From contig JBNGIQ010008842.1 in assembly GCA_049999765.1 (NCBI GenBank), positions 1 through 40,261 of the forward strand: a stretch of DNA of 40,261 bases, in the 5' to 3' direction. Below the pieces are notes generated by a model. It was given only the letters and a program-made list of their open reading frames with translations, ran no database searches and was not told the origin of the DNA. Source of the stretch: Phaeoceros laevis (Eukaryota > Anthocerotophyta > Anthocerotopsida > Notothyladales). Every line of letters starts with the position of its first letter. Position 1 is the first letter of the stretch. Shown here piece after piece: positions 6,977-18,700 of this stretch. Position numbers and translations under genes: made by a program.

Positions 6977-9373
6977 TCACCCCTCGGGCACAGTGCTCAC
7001 CTTTCTTATCAGCTCATAAACTGGTTCCTCCAAGTGCTCAGAGTCGCCCACGTGGAAAGTATGAACATCCTGGTTATGCTGAATCCAGCTTTGGCTAGGC
7101 TTCTTCCATGCACCTGCCCGTTCTCTCAACTCATTCACCTCACTTGCACAGTCCCAAAGACCAGCATCAGCATAGATGTTCAACATTAAATCGTATGCAG
7201 CAGCATGCGTTGGTCGTAGAAGCACCACACAATCGAACACCTGTCTTCCCAGAATTACTCTGCGATGCTTCCGGCAGGCACCCAACAAACACAACCACAT
7301 GACTAGATTAGGCTGCACCACCATCTTTGACAGCAACTCTTCAATCCTTGTAAAGCATCCAGCCCGCCCAAAGAGGTCCACCATACACACAAAATGCTCA
7401 GTATCTGGAGTTATTCCGTGATCTCTGCTCATTGACTCGAAGTACTCAACACCTTCGTCCACAAGGCCAGCATGACTGCATATGGAGAGAAGGGCAAGAA
7501 ACGTAACGCTGTTAGGACTGACATTCAAGGAACGCATCTTCTTATAACACAGAAGACAGGCCGCGGTGCTCCCTTGCCGAGCATACCCTGCAATGAGTGC
7601 ATTCCATGACACAACAGTGGGTTGAGGAATTATATCAAACACATTCTGGGCATCCACCATGCTTGCACATCTTCCATATACATGGATGAGAGTAGTTGCC
7701 AAAGATGGACTCAGCTCATTTCCAGTGGAGACAACAGTCTGGTGAATTTGCTGGCAGACTTTCAAGCTTCCTGTACTGCTGCATGCCTGCAAAACGTACG
7801 TAAGGGTGATTTCGTTTGGACTCACGTCGTCCTCGTTCATTTGCCTGTAGAGCTCCAAAGCCTTCTCCCCTTGGTCTTGTTCAACATACGCTGAGAGCAT
7901 TGCATTCCATGAAACTACAGTTCGGTGGAGCAGTTCATCAAACACCTTCTGTGCGTCCAAAATGCACCCACACTTCCCATACACGCTCACAAGGGTATTA
8001 AGAACACCTATATCTGACTCATAGCCCCTGCTCACAGCATCAGCATGTAGTGACTTACCGATCTCTAGAGCCTTGGTTTTTATTGGTAGCCCCTCCACAA
8101 GCCCCTCTGCTTCCTTCTCTGCAAGGGAGCTACATGCTTGCAGGGCAGCAACAATTGTCAAAGCGTCAGCAGTGACACCTTCCTCCAGCATTTGTGCGTA
8201 CAGCTGCAAAGCCGTTGCTCCTTGATCCCGCAGGAGATACGATGACAGAAGGGCTGTCCAAGACACCGCATCCTGATACACCATTCCATCAAACACATTG
8301 ATCGCATCGACAATGCTCCCACACTTCCCATACATGCTGATGAGAGCGTTACCAATGAATACCTCTGCACTGTAACCTTTCCTCTGAGTGTGAGCATGTA
8401 TTTCCTTCCCCTTCGTCAGCGACTTCACTTTGGTGAGATGCTCATCCAGAACAACAACCTCTTCAGTCTCTGCAAGCACCGAACATGCTTGCAGGGAACT
8501 GACAAAGGTTCGATCATTTGGAATTGCTCCTTCCTCCCACATCTTTTCATACAGCTGCAAGGCCTCCACAGCTTCACCCTGCTGGGCATATGCTGCAAGC
8601 ATGGCATTCCAAGACACGACATCACGCTGGGGCAGTGCATCAAACGCGTTCTGCGCATCCAAAATGCTCCCACACTTTGCATACATGTCAACCAGAGAGG
8701 TACAAATGAACATGTCAGATTCGAACCTGTATCTCAAAGCTTCAGCGTGAATGCGCTTGCCCACTCCTAAGTCGGATATGCTACCACAAGCAGTGATAAG
8801 GCTGACAAAGGTGTATCTGTCTGGCTCCACCCCTTCCTCCAGCATACAGATGTACAGTCTTAACGCCTCCTGGCCCTGTCCTGCCCTTGTGAAACCACCC
8901 ACCAGTGCTGTCCATGAGAAGACGGTCCTGTATGGCAACCCGTGAAATATGCTCAGCGCATGGTCAAGGTCACCACACTTAACCAACGTGCAAACCATGT
9001 TTTCGCCAAGGAACCTGGTGCAATCTAGCCCATGCCTAGCTATATGACCATGTAGTCTCTTGGCATGAGTTAAAGACCTTTTTTTGGCACATGCTTTCAA
9101 GAGGGAGCTGTACATATTCAATGACGGAACAATGCCTTGCTGGTGTAGGCTCACCATGACATGGAACGCCCCATCTAGCTGTCCCTTGTCGCAGAGGCTT
9201 TCCAGGTTGCCGGCAGTAGATATTTCTGCCCCGTGATTGGCACCCTCCAAGTCTGACATTAGGGAGGAGTTCACCCCCATAAACTTATGCTGATTACTCA
9301 GCCAGAGAGACTCTCTGGTTACCTTGTGCCTGAAGTCAGGGTGTCTGGGATTCCACTGCAAGCCAAGTGACAT
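6977..9373 (-). CDS. PLS-class pentatricopeptide repeat protein, E-type end
   Basis: Intronless 798-residue protein. About five P-L-S triplets cover residues 65-690, with hallmark phrases VVSWNAML, MYAKCGSI, FDALPQRDVVSW and SHAGLVDEGVEYF. An E-type C-terminal region follows (SWIQHNQDVHTFHVGD, about 690-790). The DYW deaminase domain is absent. PLS-E proteins bind organellar RNA sequence-specifically, usually for C-to-U editing or maturation, often recruiting a separate deaminase. The N-terminal ~60 residues lack repeats and could be an organelle transit peptide. Two repeats carry extra ~20-residue insertions (301-320 and 418-438, both ending in a KSLTKGK/KALEIGK-like phrase). The codon for the last Lys of ELIRK is followed by gtgagc, a donor-like sequence, so a downstream spliced exon cannot be excluded. 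No such exon was evident. Confidence 0.92.
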   Translation of the reverse strand: MSLGLQWNPRHPDFRHKVTRESLWLSNQHKFMGVNSSLMSDLEGANHGAEISTAGNLESLCDKGQLDGAFHVMVSLHQQGIVPSLNMYSSLLKACAKKRSLTHAKRLHGHIARHGLDCTRFLGENMVCTLVKCGDLDHALSIFHGLPYRTVFSWTALVGGFTRAGQGQEALRLYICMLEEGVEPDRYTFVSLITACGSISDLGVGKRIHAEALRYRFESDMFICTSLVDMYAKCGSILDAQNAFDALPQRDVVSWNAMLAAYAQQGEAVEALQLYEKMWEEGAIPNDRTFVSSLQACSVLAETEEVVVLDEHLTKVKSLTKGKEIHAHTQRKGYSAEVFIGNALISMYGKCGSIVDAINVFDGMVYQDAVSWTALLSSYLLRDQGATALQLYAQMLEEGVTADALTIVAALQACSSLAEKEAEGLVEGLPIKTKALEIGKSLHADAVSRGYESDIGVLNTLVSVYGKCGCILDAQKVFDELLHRTVVSWNAMLSAYVEQDQGEKALELYRQMNEDDVSPNEITLTYVLQACSSTGSLKVCQQIHQTVVSTGNELSPSLATTLIHVYGRCASMVDAQNVFDIIPQPTVVSWNALIAGYARQGSTAACLLCYKKMRSLNVSPNSVTFLALLSICSHAGLVDEGVEYFESMSRDHGITPDTEHFVCMVDLFGRAGCFTRIEELLSKMVVQPNLVMWLCLLGACRKHRRVILGRQVFDCVVLLRPTHAAAYDLMLNIYADAGLWDCASEVNELRERAGAWKKPSQSWIQHNQDVHTFHVGDSEHLEEPVYELIRKVSTVPEG

Positions 9374-10789
9374 TTGAGTAAGTCATATTCCAGCCCACGT
9401 AACAAAAATGGTTATACAGGCATTTGACAACGTTGATTTTCGGAACAGAAGGTCGTGCCTTGTCCAGTGTGTTGTCCCACCAATCTGAAGGGTATAACAA
9501 CAAATCCTGCCAAAGCCACTTCTCTCCCTCTTCACAATTGCCACCAAGATGCGGATCAAAGGACCTGGTCATCCTTCTTCCAGTGGCATGCGAAAGAACT
9601 GGTTTGGAAGACCACTTCCAGATAGGAGAACCCGTGAAGCAGAAACAGAATCCCAATTCCGCCATGGATTAGCTGAAAAGAGTGCAACACATCGTGGAGA
9701 CATCAAGCCAGAAGAAGGCCACGATTTTGTTGGGGTCTGGCAGCATCCCCTCAAAGTCCTTCAATCAACCATCAGTGTTAGCGGACATTGACCTGCTCAA
9801 TTCAAAACTTGGATGATTTGAGCACCTCCTGCGCACTGCCTGACGCTGCCGAGTTCCCTGGCCTTGACGAGTGTCTTCCCCCCAACGGAGACCGACAGCC
9901 CGGGGGTGGCGGCGCTGAGCGTCATCATGGCTTACTAGGACGTTGCAAGCTCCTGTTCAGCACCCCTGAAAGAGCTGATTTTGATGGCTACACCTTCCCT
10001 TCTCAAAGCCCTTGGCCACATTCCAACTGAGCACAAGCAAGCGCAGCTTTCAGGACCTCGCATTGACGACATGGGCAAGACATTCAAGGGACGGTGGTCT
10101 GATCAAAGGTGTACCAACGCAGAAAGTTCCTCACCAGCATTTGCTGTGACGACTTGATCCGTTCCGGATAGACCGCAATCAGCAGGTTGCAAGTAGCCGC
10201 AGCGGATATCCGCCGGTTGACGAACTGTCGCAAAAGGTCTGCGAAAAGGAAGGAAGACAAGGCTAATTAACCATGATGGACCAGCGCTTGATGTCATGTG
10301 ACTCATGTCCGTACGATGCAAGCATAAACAGCTTGGGAATGCGTTTGCTTTTTGGCCTTCTAAAGGTTTCGGTACCAGACTCCAGCGTCGGGATGCGGCC
10401 TGGTCTAACTGGATTTCGTGTAGCGGAACAAGCATTGCACCAAATCCAACGGGGGTAGAGAATCCATGCCACCCGACCCCGTTGAAGAAGACGAACAAGA
10501 AAGAAGGCAACGAAGAGACACGGAGTTTGGAAGGACGAGGGTGCCAGAGACGCAGGCGGTGACACAGAGGGCCTCCAAATGATGCGGAATGTGCCTCCGT
10601 ACGTTTCAGTTGGCGCGAATTGCGACATTCACGAGGGGTGCCATATGCCACTAGGATAGTCTAATCTCCAGTGATCTTTTGCTCGGGAAGTTGCAGATCT
10701 TGAAGGCCTCTAGGCCTGGAATGCTTCGCTTTCGCGGCGTCTTGTTCTCCCGCCCGCCTGCCCGTCCTACCCCCCCGCAGCTTTCCATT
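9374..10789. other. Intergenic, no gene recognised
   Basis: The upstream region of the PPR gene plus about 1 kb of mixed-composition DNA. Open frames up to 182 codons exist (for example on the minus strand over 10103-10651), but none shows a recognisable motif, splice-supported extension or sensible composition. The stretch 9790-10100 has faintly protein-like pieces on the plus strand that are broken by stops; it may be gene relic DNA. Confidence 0.35.
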
Positions 10790-11245
10790 CTGGGGCGGAT
10801 ACCGATGCGGATGCCTTCTGGAGATGATCTCCCTAGTCAGCTGGTGCGGAGGCCTTGTTTTGTCCTTCTGGCTGTAGCTTGATCATTCCCTCTTTGCTCA
10901 AGCTTGCCGGCATCTCCCATTGATAGGACCTCGACCGGGCTAGGCTGGCAACTTCAAGGCCGGCCGATCTCTGGGTGCTAAGTGCAAAACTAGTTGGTCG
11001 TGGATAGTTTGTCTTCTTACTCTAGGGCGGATACGGATGCGGACGCCCAAAGGAAGCGACCTTCCTACGCAGCTAATGCCGGTGCCGGTGCCGGTGCCTT
11101 CTTGTTTCTTTTTTGCTGTGTGAGCACTCCTTGTTCCATCTTGCTTGCCAGCGTCTCCGATTGCGTTGGACTCCGGCCGGCCGGAGCTGGCAGCTCGGGG
11201 CCGGTCGATCTATGGATGCAAGGTGCAGCTAGTTACTGTGAGAGA
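10790..11245 (+). repeat. Diverged ~230-bp tandem duplication upstream of the ORP gene
   Basis: Copy 1 (about 10790-11005) and copy 2 (about 11022-11240) share an ordered series of words: gggcggatac, gatgcggatgc/gatgcggacgc, a cag-ct segment, cttgccggcatctcc/cttgccagcgtctcc, gctggcaact/gctggcagct, aaggccggccgatct/ggggccggtcgatct and tgcaa.actagtt. The offset is about 232 bp. It lies in the probable promoter or 5' UTR of the gene at 11335. Confidence 0.75.
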
Positions 11246-11334
11246 GTTGGTCTTCTTTGGACTAGAAAGGAGATCAGCTGGATTGGGTTGGAGTAGGAAT
11301 CCTTTAACTGGAATGACTGGGCAGGAACGGTTGG

Positions 11335-14300
11335 ATGCATCCATTGTGTTGCATGTCCTCTGTTCAGCTTGAGACTAGGTCGCCATCTAGGGTGACCAGT
11401 GCAGAAACGCAGCGGAGGATGTCCGTTTCTCTGGACTCTAATGCGTCATCTCTGAAAGCTGTCAAGCCTGGGTCCGCTAGATTGCAGTCTGCTACCGCGC
11501 TTTCACCCCTCGTAATCAAGAACCAGCATCAGCCGAGTTGTTCTATGACAGATCTTAGTCTAGATAGCGATGACAGCAGATCACCCTTGGGAACCAGCTC
11601 TAGGGCAAAATGTCCGGCGCCTCTAGATGTCAATCTCAAACTGAACTCTGGATCTGGGGACTTTGCTGATAATGCTGATGGCAGGACCCTTCCCACCTCT
11701 GGCACCAATGTGGCAGGAATCCTGTACAAGTGGGTAAACTATGGTAAAGGGTGGAGGCCTCGTTGGTTTGTACTCCAAGAAGGAGTTCTTGCGTACTACA
11801 AAGTGCATGGCCCAGACAAAGTGTTTGTCAATCATGAGAGACAGAAGGGGTTGCGTTTACTTGGGGACGAGGCTCAGCGGTTGCTGAAGAAGCAGAAGAA
11901 TGGTCAAGTAGACGATAGGCGGCCCAGGAAAGCATTTGGGGAGGTGCACTTGAAGGTTTGTCCCCAACGGTATCAGCAATGACTCAATTTGAACCTGGAA
12001 GTCTTCCTTCATGAAATTTTGGGTTTACAACTTAAGAGCACTGTGCTGAGTCGCATGTGAATGCAGGTATCCTCGCTTCGGGAAAGCAAGTCTGACGATA
12101 AAAAGTTCTACATCTACTCTGGGACCAAGACTTTGCATCTTAGAGCTGAAACTAAGGAAGATCGGAGTGCTTGGATGGATGCCTTGCATGCCGCTAAAGA
12201 TCTGTTCCCACGCTCATCTGCCATGTCTACGGTGCCCCCTCATGAGGAAATTGTGATCTCAACTGAGAAGCTCAAGGCTAGGTTGGTCGAGCATGGCCTG
12301 AAAGAGGAAGTCGTGAAAGAGTGTGAAGACATAGTGCTTGAAGAGTTCTCTTTTGTTGAAGAGCACCTGAAGGCTCTGCAAACAAGCCGATATGCTCTGA
12401 TTGAAAGGGTTCGGCAGTTGGAGGTATGTTTGCGACCACCACTTACAAGAAAGCTGCGAGGAGGAAACTCTAATGGTGTTTCACAACAACTCTTGCGCAG
12501 GCTGAGAAAGTTGAGTTGGAGACAACTGTAGTGGACGAGATGCAGAATCAGGCATATGACACGAATTCTTCCCTCATACCTGGCAGATTGGGAAAGTTCC
12601 ATGGTATGAAGGTCTATGGTTCCATTTCTTCAGAGAATGTCTCGTAGGCCATGGTTGCTCTGCCTTGGGATGTAACTGTAAGCTCTAAATGTGTCCTAGC
12701 CTCAGGCATGGTGGTTTGTGCTTCCAAATTGATGTGTTTGGGATTCATGGAGGAGTTTCCCAGTTTTTTAGTGCACTGAACCAAATATAATAGGGTCCCC
12801 CTTTGCTAGCGAGTGAGCTTGAGTTATGCCTGAGTGTTCATCACAGAGCTGACCATGATCCTTATGTACCAGGGGGGAGCGATACAGAGTCAGACGATGA
12901 CAATGGGAAGCAAGGAGTAGCTGATCCGGAGTCAGATGAGGATGATGATGTTTTTTTTGATACCAGAGAATCTCTTGTGTCTGACTCTTTTCGGGGCTCT
13001 GCTGCTTCCCTTCGTTCTCTATCAGCAGACTGGAGTGGGGAAGCTGTGGAGTTTATGGATTCTCCTGGAGTAAAGAGGCAGGAGGTTGGGATGGAGCTCA
13101 TTGGGTTGGATTACCCTTCCGTGAAAAGGCGGGCAAAACTTCCCGATCCAAAGGAGAAAGAAAAGGGTGTTAGTTTATGGTCCATAATAAAAGATTGCAT
13201 TGGCAAGGATCTTACGAAAGTTTGCTTGCCAGTGTACTTCAATGAGCCTCTCTCATCGTTGCAAAGGTGCTGTGAGGATTTGGAGTACTCGTACTTGCTA
13301 GACAGAGCATATGAATGGGGAAAAAGGGTACGTGAAATTGTCTGTAGCAGTGGTTTGTCATAGCTATTCTTAAGAAATGGTGTGGGAGGGTAGTCCTAAT
13401 TTGGTTTTTTTTGTCTTGTCACATGTCAGGGAAACAGCCTCATGAGGCTGTTGAATGTGGCAGCTTTTGCTGTATCTGGGTATGCGTCGACTGAGGTTCG
13501 GTCTTGCAAGCCGTTTAACCCTCTATTGGGGGAAACCTACGAAGGAAGCTTTCAAGACAAAGGGCTGCGGTTTTTTTCTGAGAAGGTCACACCTCAATCT
13601 TCCATATGCTAGCCTGTTTATGGAGGTACTGCCCAATCTGTTTGGCTCACCTGTTCGCTCATTGTTGGGTGTCTCAGGTAAGTCATCATCCAATGATTGT
13701 TGCATGTCACTGTGAGGGTAGAGGATGGAAGTTTTGGGGGGACAGTACGCTGAAGAGCAAGTTCTGGGGTCGATCTATTCAGCTAGATCCTGTTGGCACT
13801 CTAACTCTTGAGTTCCATGACGGTGAAGTGTTCAAATGGAGCAAGGTACCTTTCTTTGTGCTATGGGGACCGCTCCTGTTTTGAATAATCAGGTTCTAAG
13901 TCCTTGGGGAATGCCCTGCCTGTTTGTGCACAATTGTATTTTTGGTTCAGTTCACTTGGAAGTGTGCGGCTTCTGTAAGTGGTGGTAAGTAAGCTCTTTG
14001 GTTCATGACAGGTCACAACATCAATTTATAACCTCATTTTAGGAAAACTGTACTGTGATCATTATGGCACAATGCGCATCCAAGGCAATAAAGGGCTTTC
14101 CTCTAAGTTGAAGTTCAAGGAGCAGTCGATTATTGACCGGAATCCTCATCAGGTAACCTCTTTTTCTTGTCCTTTCTTCACTGTTGTTGGTCAGGGAATG
14201 GCATAAGATGAAACCGGCTAGTTAGGTTATGTCCAGTGTCGTTGAATTTACTTTGCTGAGCAGGTCCAAGGATATGTCCATGACAAGAACGGAGAGAAGA

Positions 14301-14932
14301 TCGCAACTTTATTTGGGAAGTGGGACGAAGGCATGTCTTACGTCATGGGTGATTTGGCTACCAGGCCGAAACACCACGACCCTATGTCCGAGGCACTTTT
14401 GTTGTGGCGTAAAAACCCACTCCCTGAAAATCCGACTCGATATGGATTAACAGCATTTGCCATCACGCTGAATGAACTCACTGATGGACTTAAGGTGAGA
14501 CGGTGTTCGCGTTTTTTGTGGTATTGGTGTGTTTGATCTGTCTAGGGCTAATTCATTTCGCGACACTGCAGGAAAAGCTACCTCCTACTGATTCACGATT
14601 GAGACCGGACCAGCGACATCTTGAAAATGGGGAGTATGAAGAGGCGAACGCTGAAAAACAACGTTTGGAGCAAAGGCAGCGCTGGGTATCTTCTCCGACT
14701 CCTTGCGGTAGCAGTTCACTTTGTCCAGTCTAGTGACGACCTGGTCTTGGTGTGGGCTGTGCAGGCGCGGAAGTTGCAGGAAACAGGATGGCAACCACAA
14801 TGGTTTCACAAAGACAAGGACACTGATACATACGTATACAAAGGCGGATATTGGGAGGCAAGAAAGGCAAGGGAATGGACAAATTGTCCAGACATTTTTG
14901 GGCCAAACTTGCCTGAGCTACCAGTAGAGTGA
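11335..14932 (+). CDS. ORP: Oxysterol-binding protein-related protein (PH + OSBP), 10 exons
   Basis: Predicted 845-residue plant-type ORP. Exons: 11335-11955, 12067-12423, 12501-12603, 12849-13327, 13430-13585, 13678-13845, 14012-14152, 14264-14494, 14572-14685, 14765-14932; all junctions keep frame. A Ser-rich N-terminus precedes a PH domain (residues ~124-252, [19 protein letters not shown]). Then come a coiled linker, an acidic FFAT-like motif ([11 protein letters not shown], about residue 393) and the OSBP lipid-binding domain with [11 protein letters not shown], the signature EKVSHHP (split between exons 5 and 6) and the C-terminal WFHKDKD segment. Proteins of this kind exchange sterols or phospholipids and PI4P between ER and another membrane; the PH domain binds phosphoinositide and an FFAT motif binds ER VAP proteins. 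The start is uncertain: an ATG at 11353 is also possible. Confidence 0.93.
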
Positions 14933-15753
14933 GTTGGTGGTACCAGTTGGCCCAAACATACCCAGCTGGACTTTGTACCGTAGGAGGGGAGCTCGTTTAT
15001 TGCCTCGAGGTTTCCCATTGAAAGTCCAAAGTATTTTTCCCAATCTCATATCAAATTTCTCTACTGATGTAAAAATCGTCTGATAGACGCAAGCAAGATT
15101 AGCAGATGTGTTTGCATGGTTGTTTCATTGTACCAAGTGATCCTCTCTATCGCAAACGTGTGGACCTTTACCATCAAGCACGTAATAAAGAAAGCCTCTT
15201 CCTCTTCTCAGCGAGATGATGTTTACTTATCTTCTTGGGGAGTCATCAGCCAGACGTCAGACAGTCAAAGGGGCACGAATCCAATGAGCAGGCTCCCCTG
15301 CATATGGCCTTCCATCCCTGCACACCCCAAGCTCGATAAACAACCTCCCCTTCCATCCTCTTGCAAAACTTTGCAACGGAATCGGGAGAATCGAAGTATG
15401 CGCATTTTTGGCGGTTGCCATAGCTTTACGACCTCCGGGTAGTCTGCCATCTGACCAGCCGCTTCCTTCTCCGTCCAGCAGCTCCTCTCTGTGGCGCGCT
15501 GCTCCCAGCACCTGCTAGGTCGCTCCCTATTTGTCTTTTCCTAATCCGCTTGTTCTTCTTCACAAACAGGCTGGTCAATTGAGCTCAAGATCCCTGACCT
15601 TAAGCAGATAGCAGCTCCCCAGTACTGGCCGCATTACTGGGACATTACCGCGTTCAATGGTTGCAGTATACAGTCTGAATTTGACGCAACATGAAAGAAT
15701 AGGTCTCTATGTCCGGATGAATTCTGCGTTGGCAGTAGCAAGAAGGTTGAAGA
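14933..15753. other. Intergenic between ORP and DUF639 genes
   Basis: The 3' UTR of the ORP gene and the upstream region of the next gene. A short frame near 15570-15690 reads GWSIELKIPDLKQIAAPQYW before a stop. It looks protein-like but I could not connect it by splicing to the start at 15754. It may be an upstream exon I failed to model or chance. Confidence 0.35.
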
Positions 15754-18700
15754 ATGGATGCGCGTCATTGGCATAAAAGCATGGAGCCTCATATCTCTGT
15801 GCGTTCAGCTGTTCAAAGAGCAGCAGGAGGGATACTGCTTGGACTGCAGGGCGATAGGATGCGGGAGCCTGCTCTGCGGTCATGTTGCATGAATTTCCGG
15901 AGCAGGCCCCAGTTGTCAGCTGGTTCTAGCATGGGTTGTTTAGGTCGGGCTGAAAAAGAGTCAGGCTCTTTCAGCATGCTATGCTGGCGCACTTCAAAAT
16001 TGGCTCCACGAAGCAGAAGACAAAGGTACCTCTGCTCAGGTACAGTTTTGGAAGTTCAGTGCAGTTTGCCCACATTTTGTCCATGAACTAGATAGCGGCA
16101 CACGTTTGGGCCCTGAGACATGCAACGTTCACACACGCAGGAACTGATTGGAAAAGTGCCGGAGAGTTTGTGACAAATAGACTGTGGGATTTAAGGACGA
16201 AGGGGTTCTGGGAAGGAGCAGTAATTCCTTTTCGAGGGTCGAGTTTGGTGAGTAGGCAACCTGAGGCTGAGGTGCAGCAGTTCGATATCCTGGAGACTGA
16301 GCTGTTTTATCCGAAGGAGCAAGCTGTTGATGCAACAACACCCAGGGGTGACTTGTCTCCTGCAACAGTAAACGTTGTAGAACAGTTCAGCAGGCAAGTT
16401 CAATTAATTCGTAGCGAAGAGCTCTTCTGAAGCATGGTTTGGTGGAACCAATATGTCTTCTTCGGTCTCTGAACTGCAGCTTGTCATTGCCATGAACTTG
16501 AGAGTTCTTCTTTAGTGTTTTGATTGCAGACATTTTGAACGGTTGGCAGGATGAATGGGTTGACTGGAAAAAGGATGAGGGCCAACTTTGAAGCTATTGC
16601 TCCTGTTGGCATTCAAAACGATGCGAGAAATTTAATAGAGTTTTGCTGCTTCAGATATTTAGTGCGCAGTGGTACAGAGTTCCACCCAGGTATGAAGGTA
16701 AACACTCTTGGACCTATTTTGTCAGTTGAAAGGAAATCATTAGGTGTGGGTGAACTTGTGCTTCTTTGTAAGGCCTGGATGCTGAAATTGTGGCTTTAGA
16801 ACCTTGAAATTTCTTATGCTCTTCGCTTTTTTTTTTTACTGAGTTGTGATCTGTCAGGATGGTGCCTTCAGGCGCCTCACCTTTACAACAATGCTGGCTT
16901 GGCAACGTCCATATCAAAATGTTGATGATGCGCAAAGGGGGAATTTACCGGTATGTAGGAACGTCTTGCACAAGTGAACCAAGTGTATAAAGTGATCACG
17001 AAATGAGAAACTTCCATGCTGTGTGCTTGAACATACAGAGGAGAGGTCTTGTAGGGGAAGAAGCATTTGTTCGCATTGCCCCGGCCATAGCAGGAGCAGC
17101 AGACAAATCAACAGCTCATCATCTTTTTCGTGCTCTTGTACAAGACCAAGAAGGGCTCAGTTTAGTTGTTTGGGACAAGTACTTGCGAGAGTTGCAAGCG
17201 TGAGTTCAATAACCTCCCAGGTGCCCGACTAAGATCCTCACCTGGTTCGGGAAAAGCATGTGATGATTTAGCGTACTGGCCATACCCTGTGCAGTGTACA
17301 TGATGAACGAGGATCTCATCGGCAACAAGAGTCAGCCACACTCGGGTTGATACCTGGGGAAAGTGTCATATGCGTTGGAGCGAGCAGGAGACAGCCTGTC
17401 CAAATGTGGAGCAAGAACTTAGCACCGTGGCCTGGAAGACTCACGTTGACAGACCGAGCTCTATATTTTGAGGTTGTGCACTTCATATGTCCATCAAACA
17501 GAGACCAACACTGTCCTTGAAAACCCTTTCAATTGTGTGGTCTGATATGAGGTTTTTCCAGGCTAATGCGCTGACAGGTCATCAGAAGCCAATCAGGCTC
17601 GATCTCATGCAGGAGTCTGCAAGAGTGGAGCGGAAGAAGGTTGGCCCCTTTGGTGCAGGACTCTTTGATTCAGCTATCGCAGTCTTTTCGGGTGTCGAGT
17701 AAGGGAGAATGCTGCTATTTCGTTTGTTGTCTTTTTTTCTCTTATCTGCTCGGGGTGGCTATCTGTCTTATCCTACAATTGTGGCGGACGCCCTGGAATG
17801 TTTACAGCTCAGAGCCCTGGGTTGTGGAGTTCGTGGACTTTGGGGGGGATCAGCGTCGTGATGTCTGGTTTGCTGTGTTGAATGAAATCATTTCACTTCA
17901 CTCCTTCATCCGCGAGTATGCCCCCAAGGGAGATGACCCTTCTATGCGCTACGTATACGGGTCCAGAAATGGTTGCAGGAAAGCAACACAAGCTGGAGTT
18001 CAGGGCATAGCAAGGCTACAAGCAGTACAGTCAAGCACTGGGAAAGTCCCCATGTATCCGGAGAGGTTGCTGCAGTTCTCTTATATGGCAAACGCTCCAT
18101 GTGGTGACCTGGTGCTCCAGACTCTGGCTGTAGGGTTTTGGGCAGGGCGACTGGAGTGGACACCAAAGGCGGCTGAGCAAGGGGTGATAGATGCCACAGA
18201 CATTGATACTGTCGTGGCGGGACCTCCTATTACCACCGTAGACGGGAATGTGTACCTCAGAAAATGGATGACCTCGCCATCATGGGCAACTAGCAAGTCA
18301 ACTGCATTCTGGAAGGGCAAAGGGTCAAGAGGCATTGTGTTTGGCAAGAATCATGTTGTGGGCGGGCTCAGTAAGATGGAAAGTGCCGTTCAAATCTGTA
18401 GGGAGCAAAGTCGGATAGTAGAGACGTCTAAAGCTACTGTGGATGGAGCTTTACTCAAGGGAATTCCCAACAACATTGACCTTCTCAAGGTTCACCACTT
18501 TCACGTTGCTTTTTGCCACATGAAGGTTGCATAGTTAGTGCCTGCCCACTCATTTTCCTTGTTTTTGTTTCTTCAGGAGCTTTTGAACCCTCTTATCAGA
18601 GCTGCGGAATTTGTATCGAGGTTGAAGAGATGGGAAAACCCTCCAGAAACAGTTGCTTTCCTGGGCGCTGCGCTTGGGCTGCTTTACAGGTAACAAGGTC

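Noticed and set aside
8701-8730. tRNA T-arm-like word (ggttcgaatct on the minus strand)
   Set aside because: It encodes part of a PPR repeat (YRFESDMF) and has no cloverleaf around it.
10103-10651. 182-codon minus-strand frame
   Set aside because: No recognisable domain, no splice continuation and overlapping frames of similar length on both strands.
17699-17807. Alternative DUF639 intron with donor g/gtgtcg at 17690 and acceptor ctcag at 17811
   Set aside because: It also keeps frame, but the donor is poor; ga/gtaagg with tttacag at 17807 is a much better pair.
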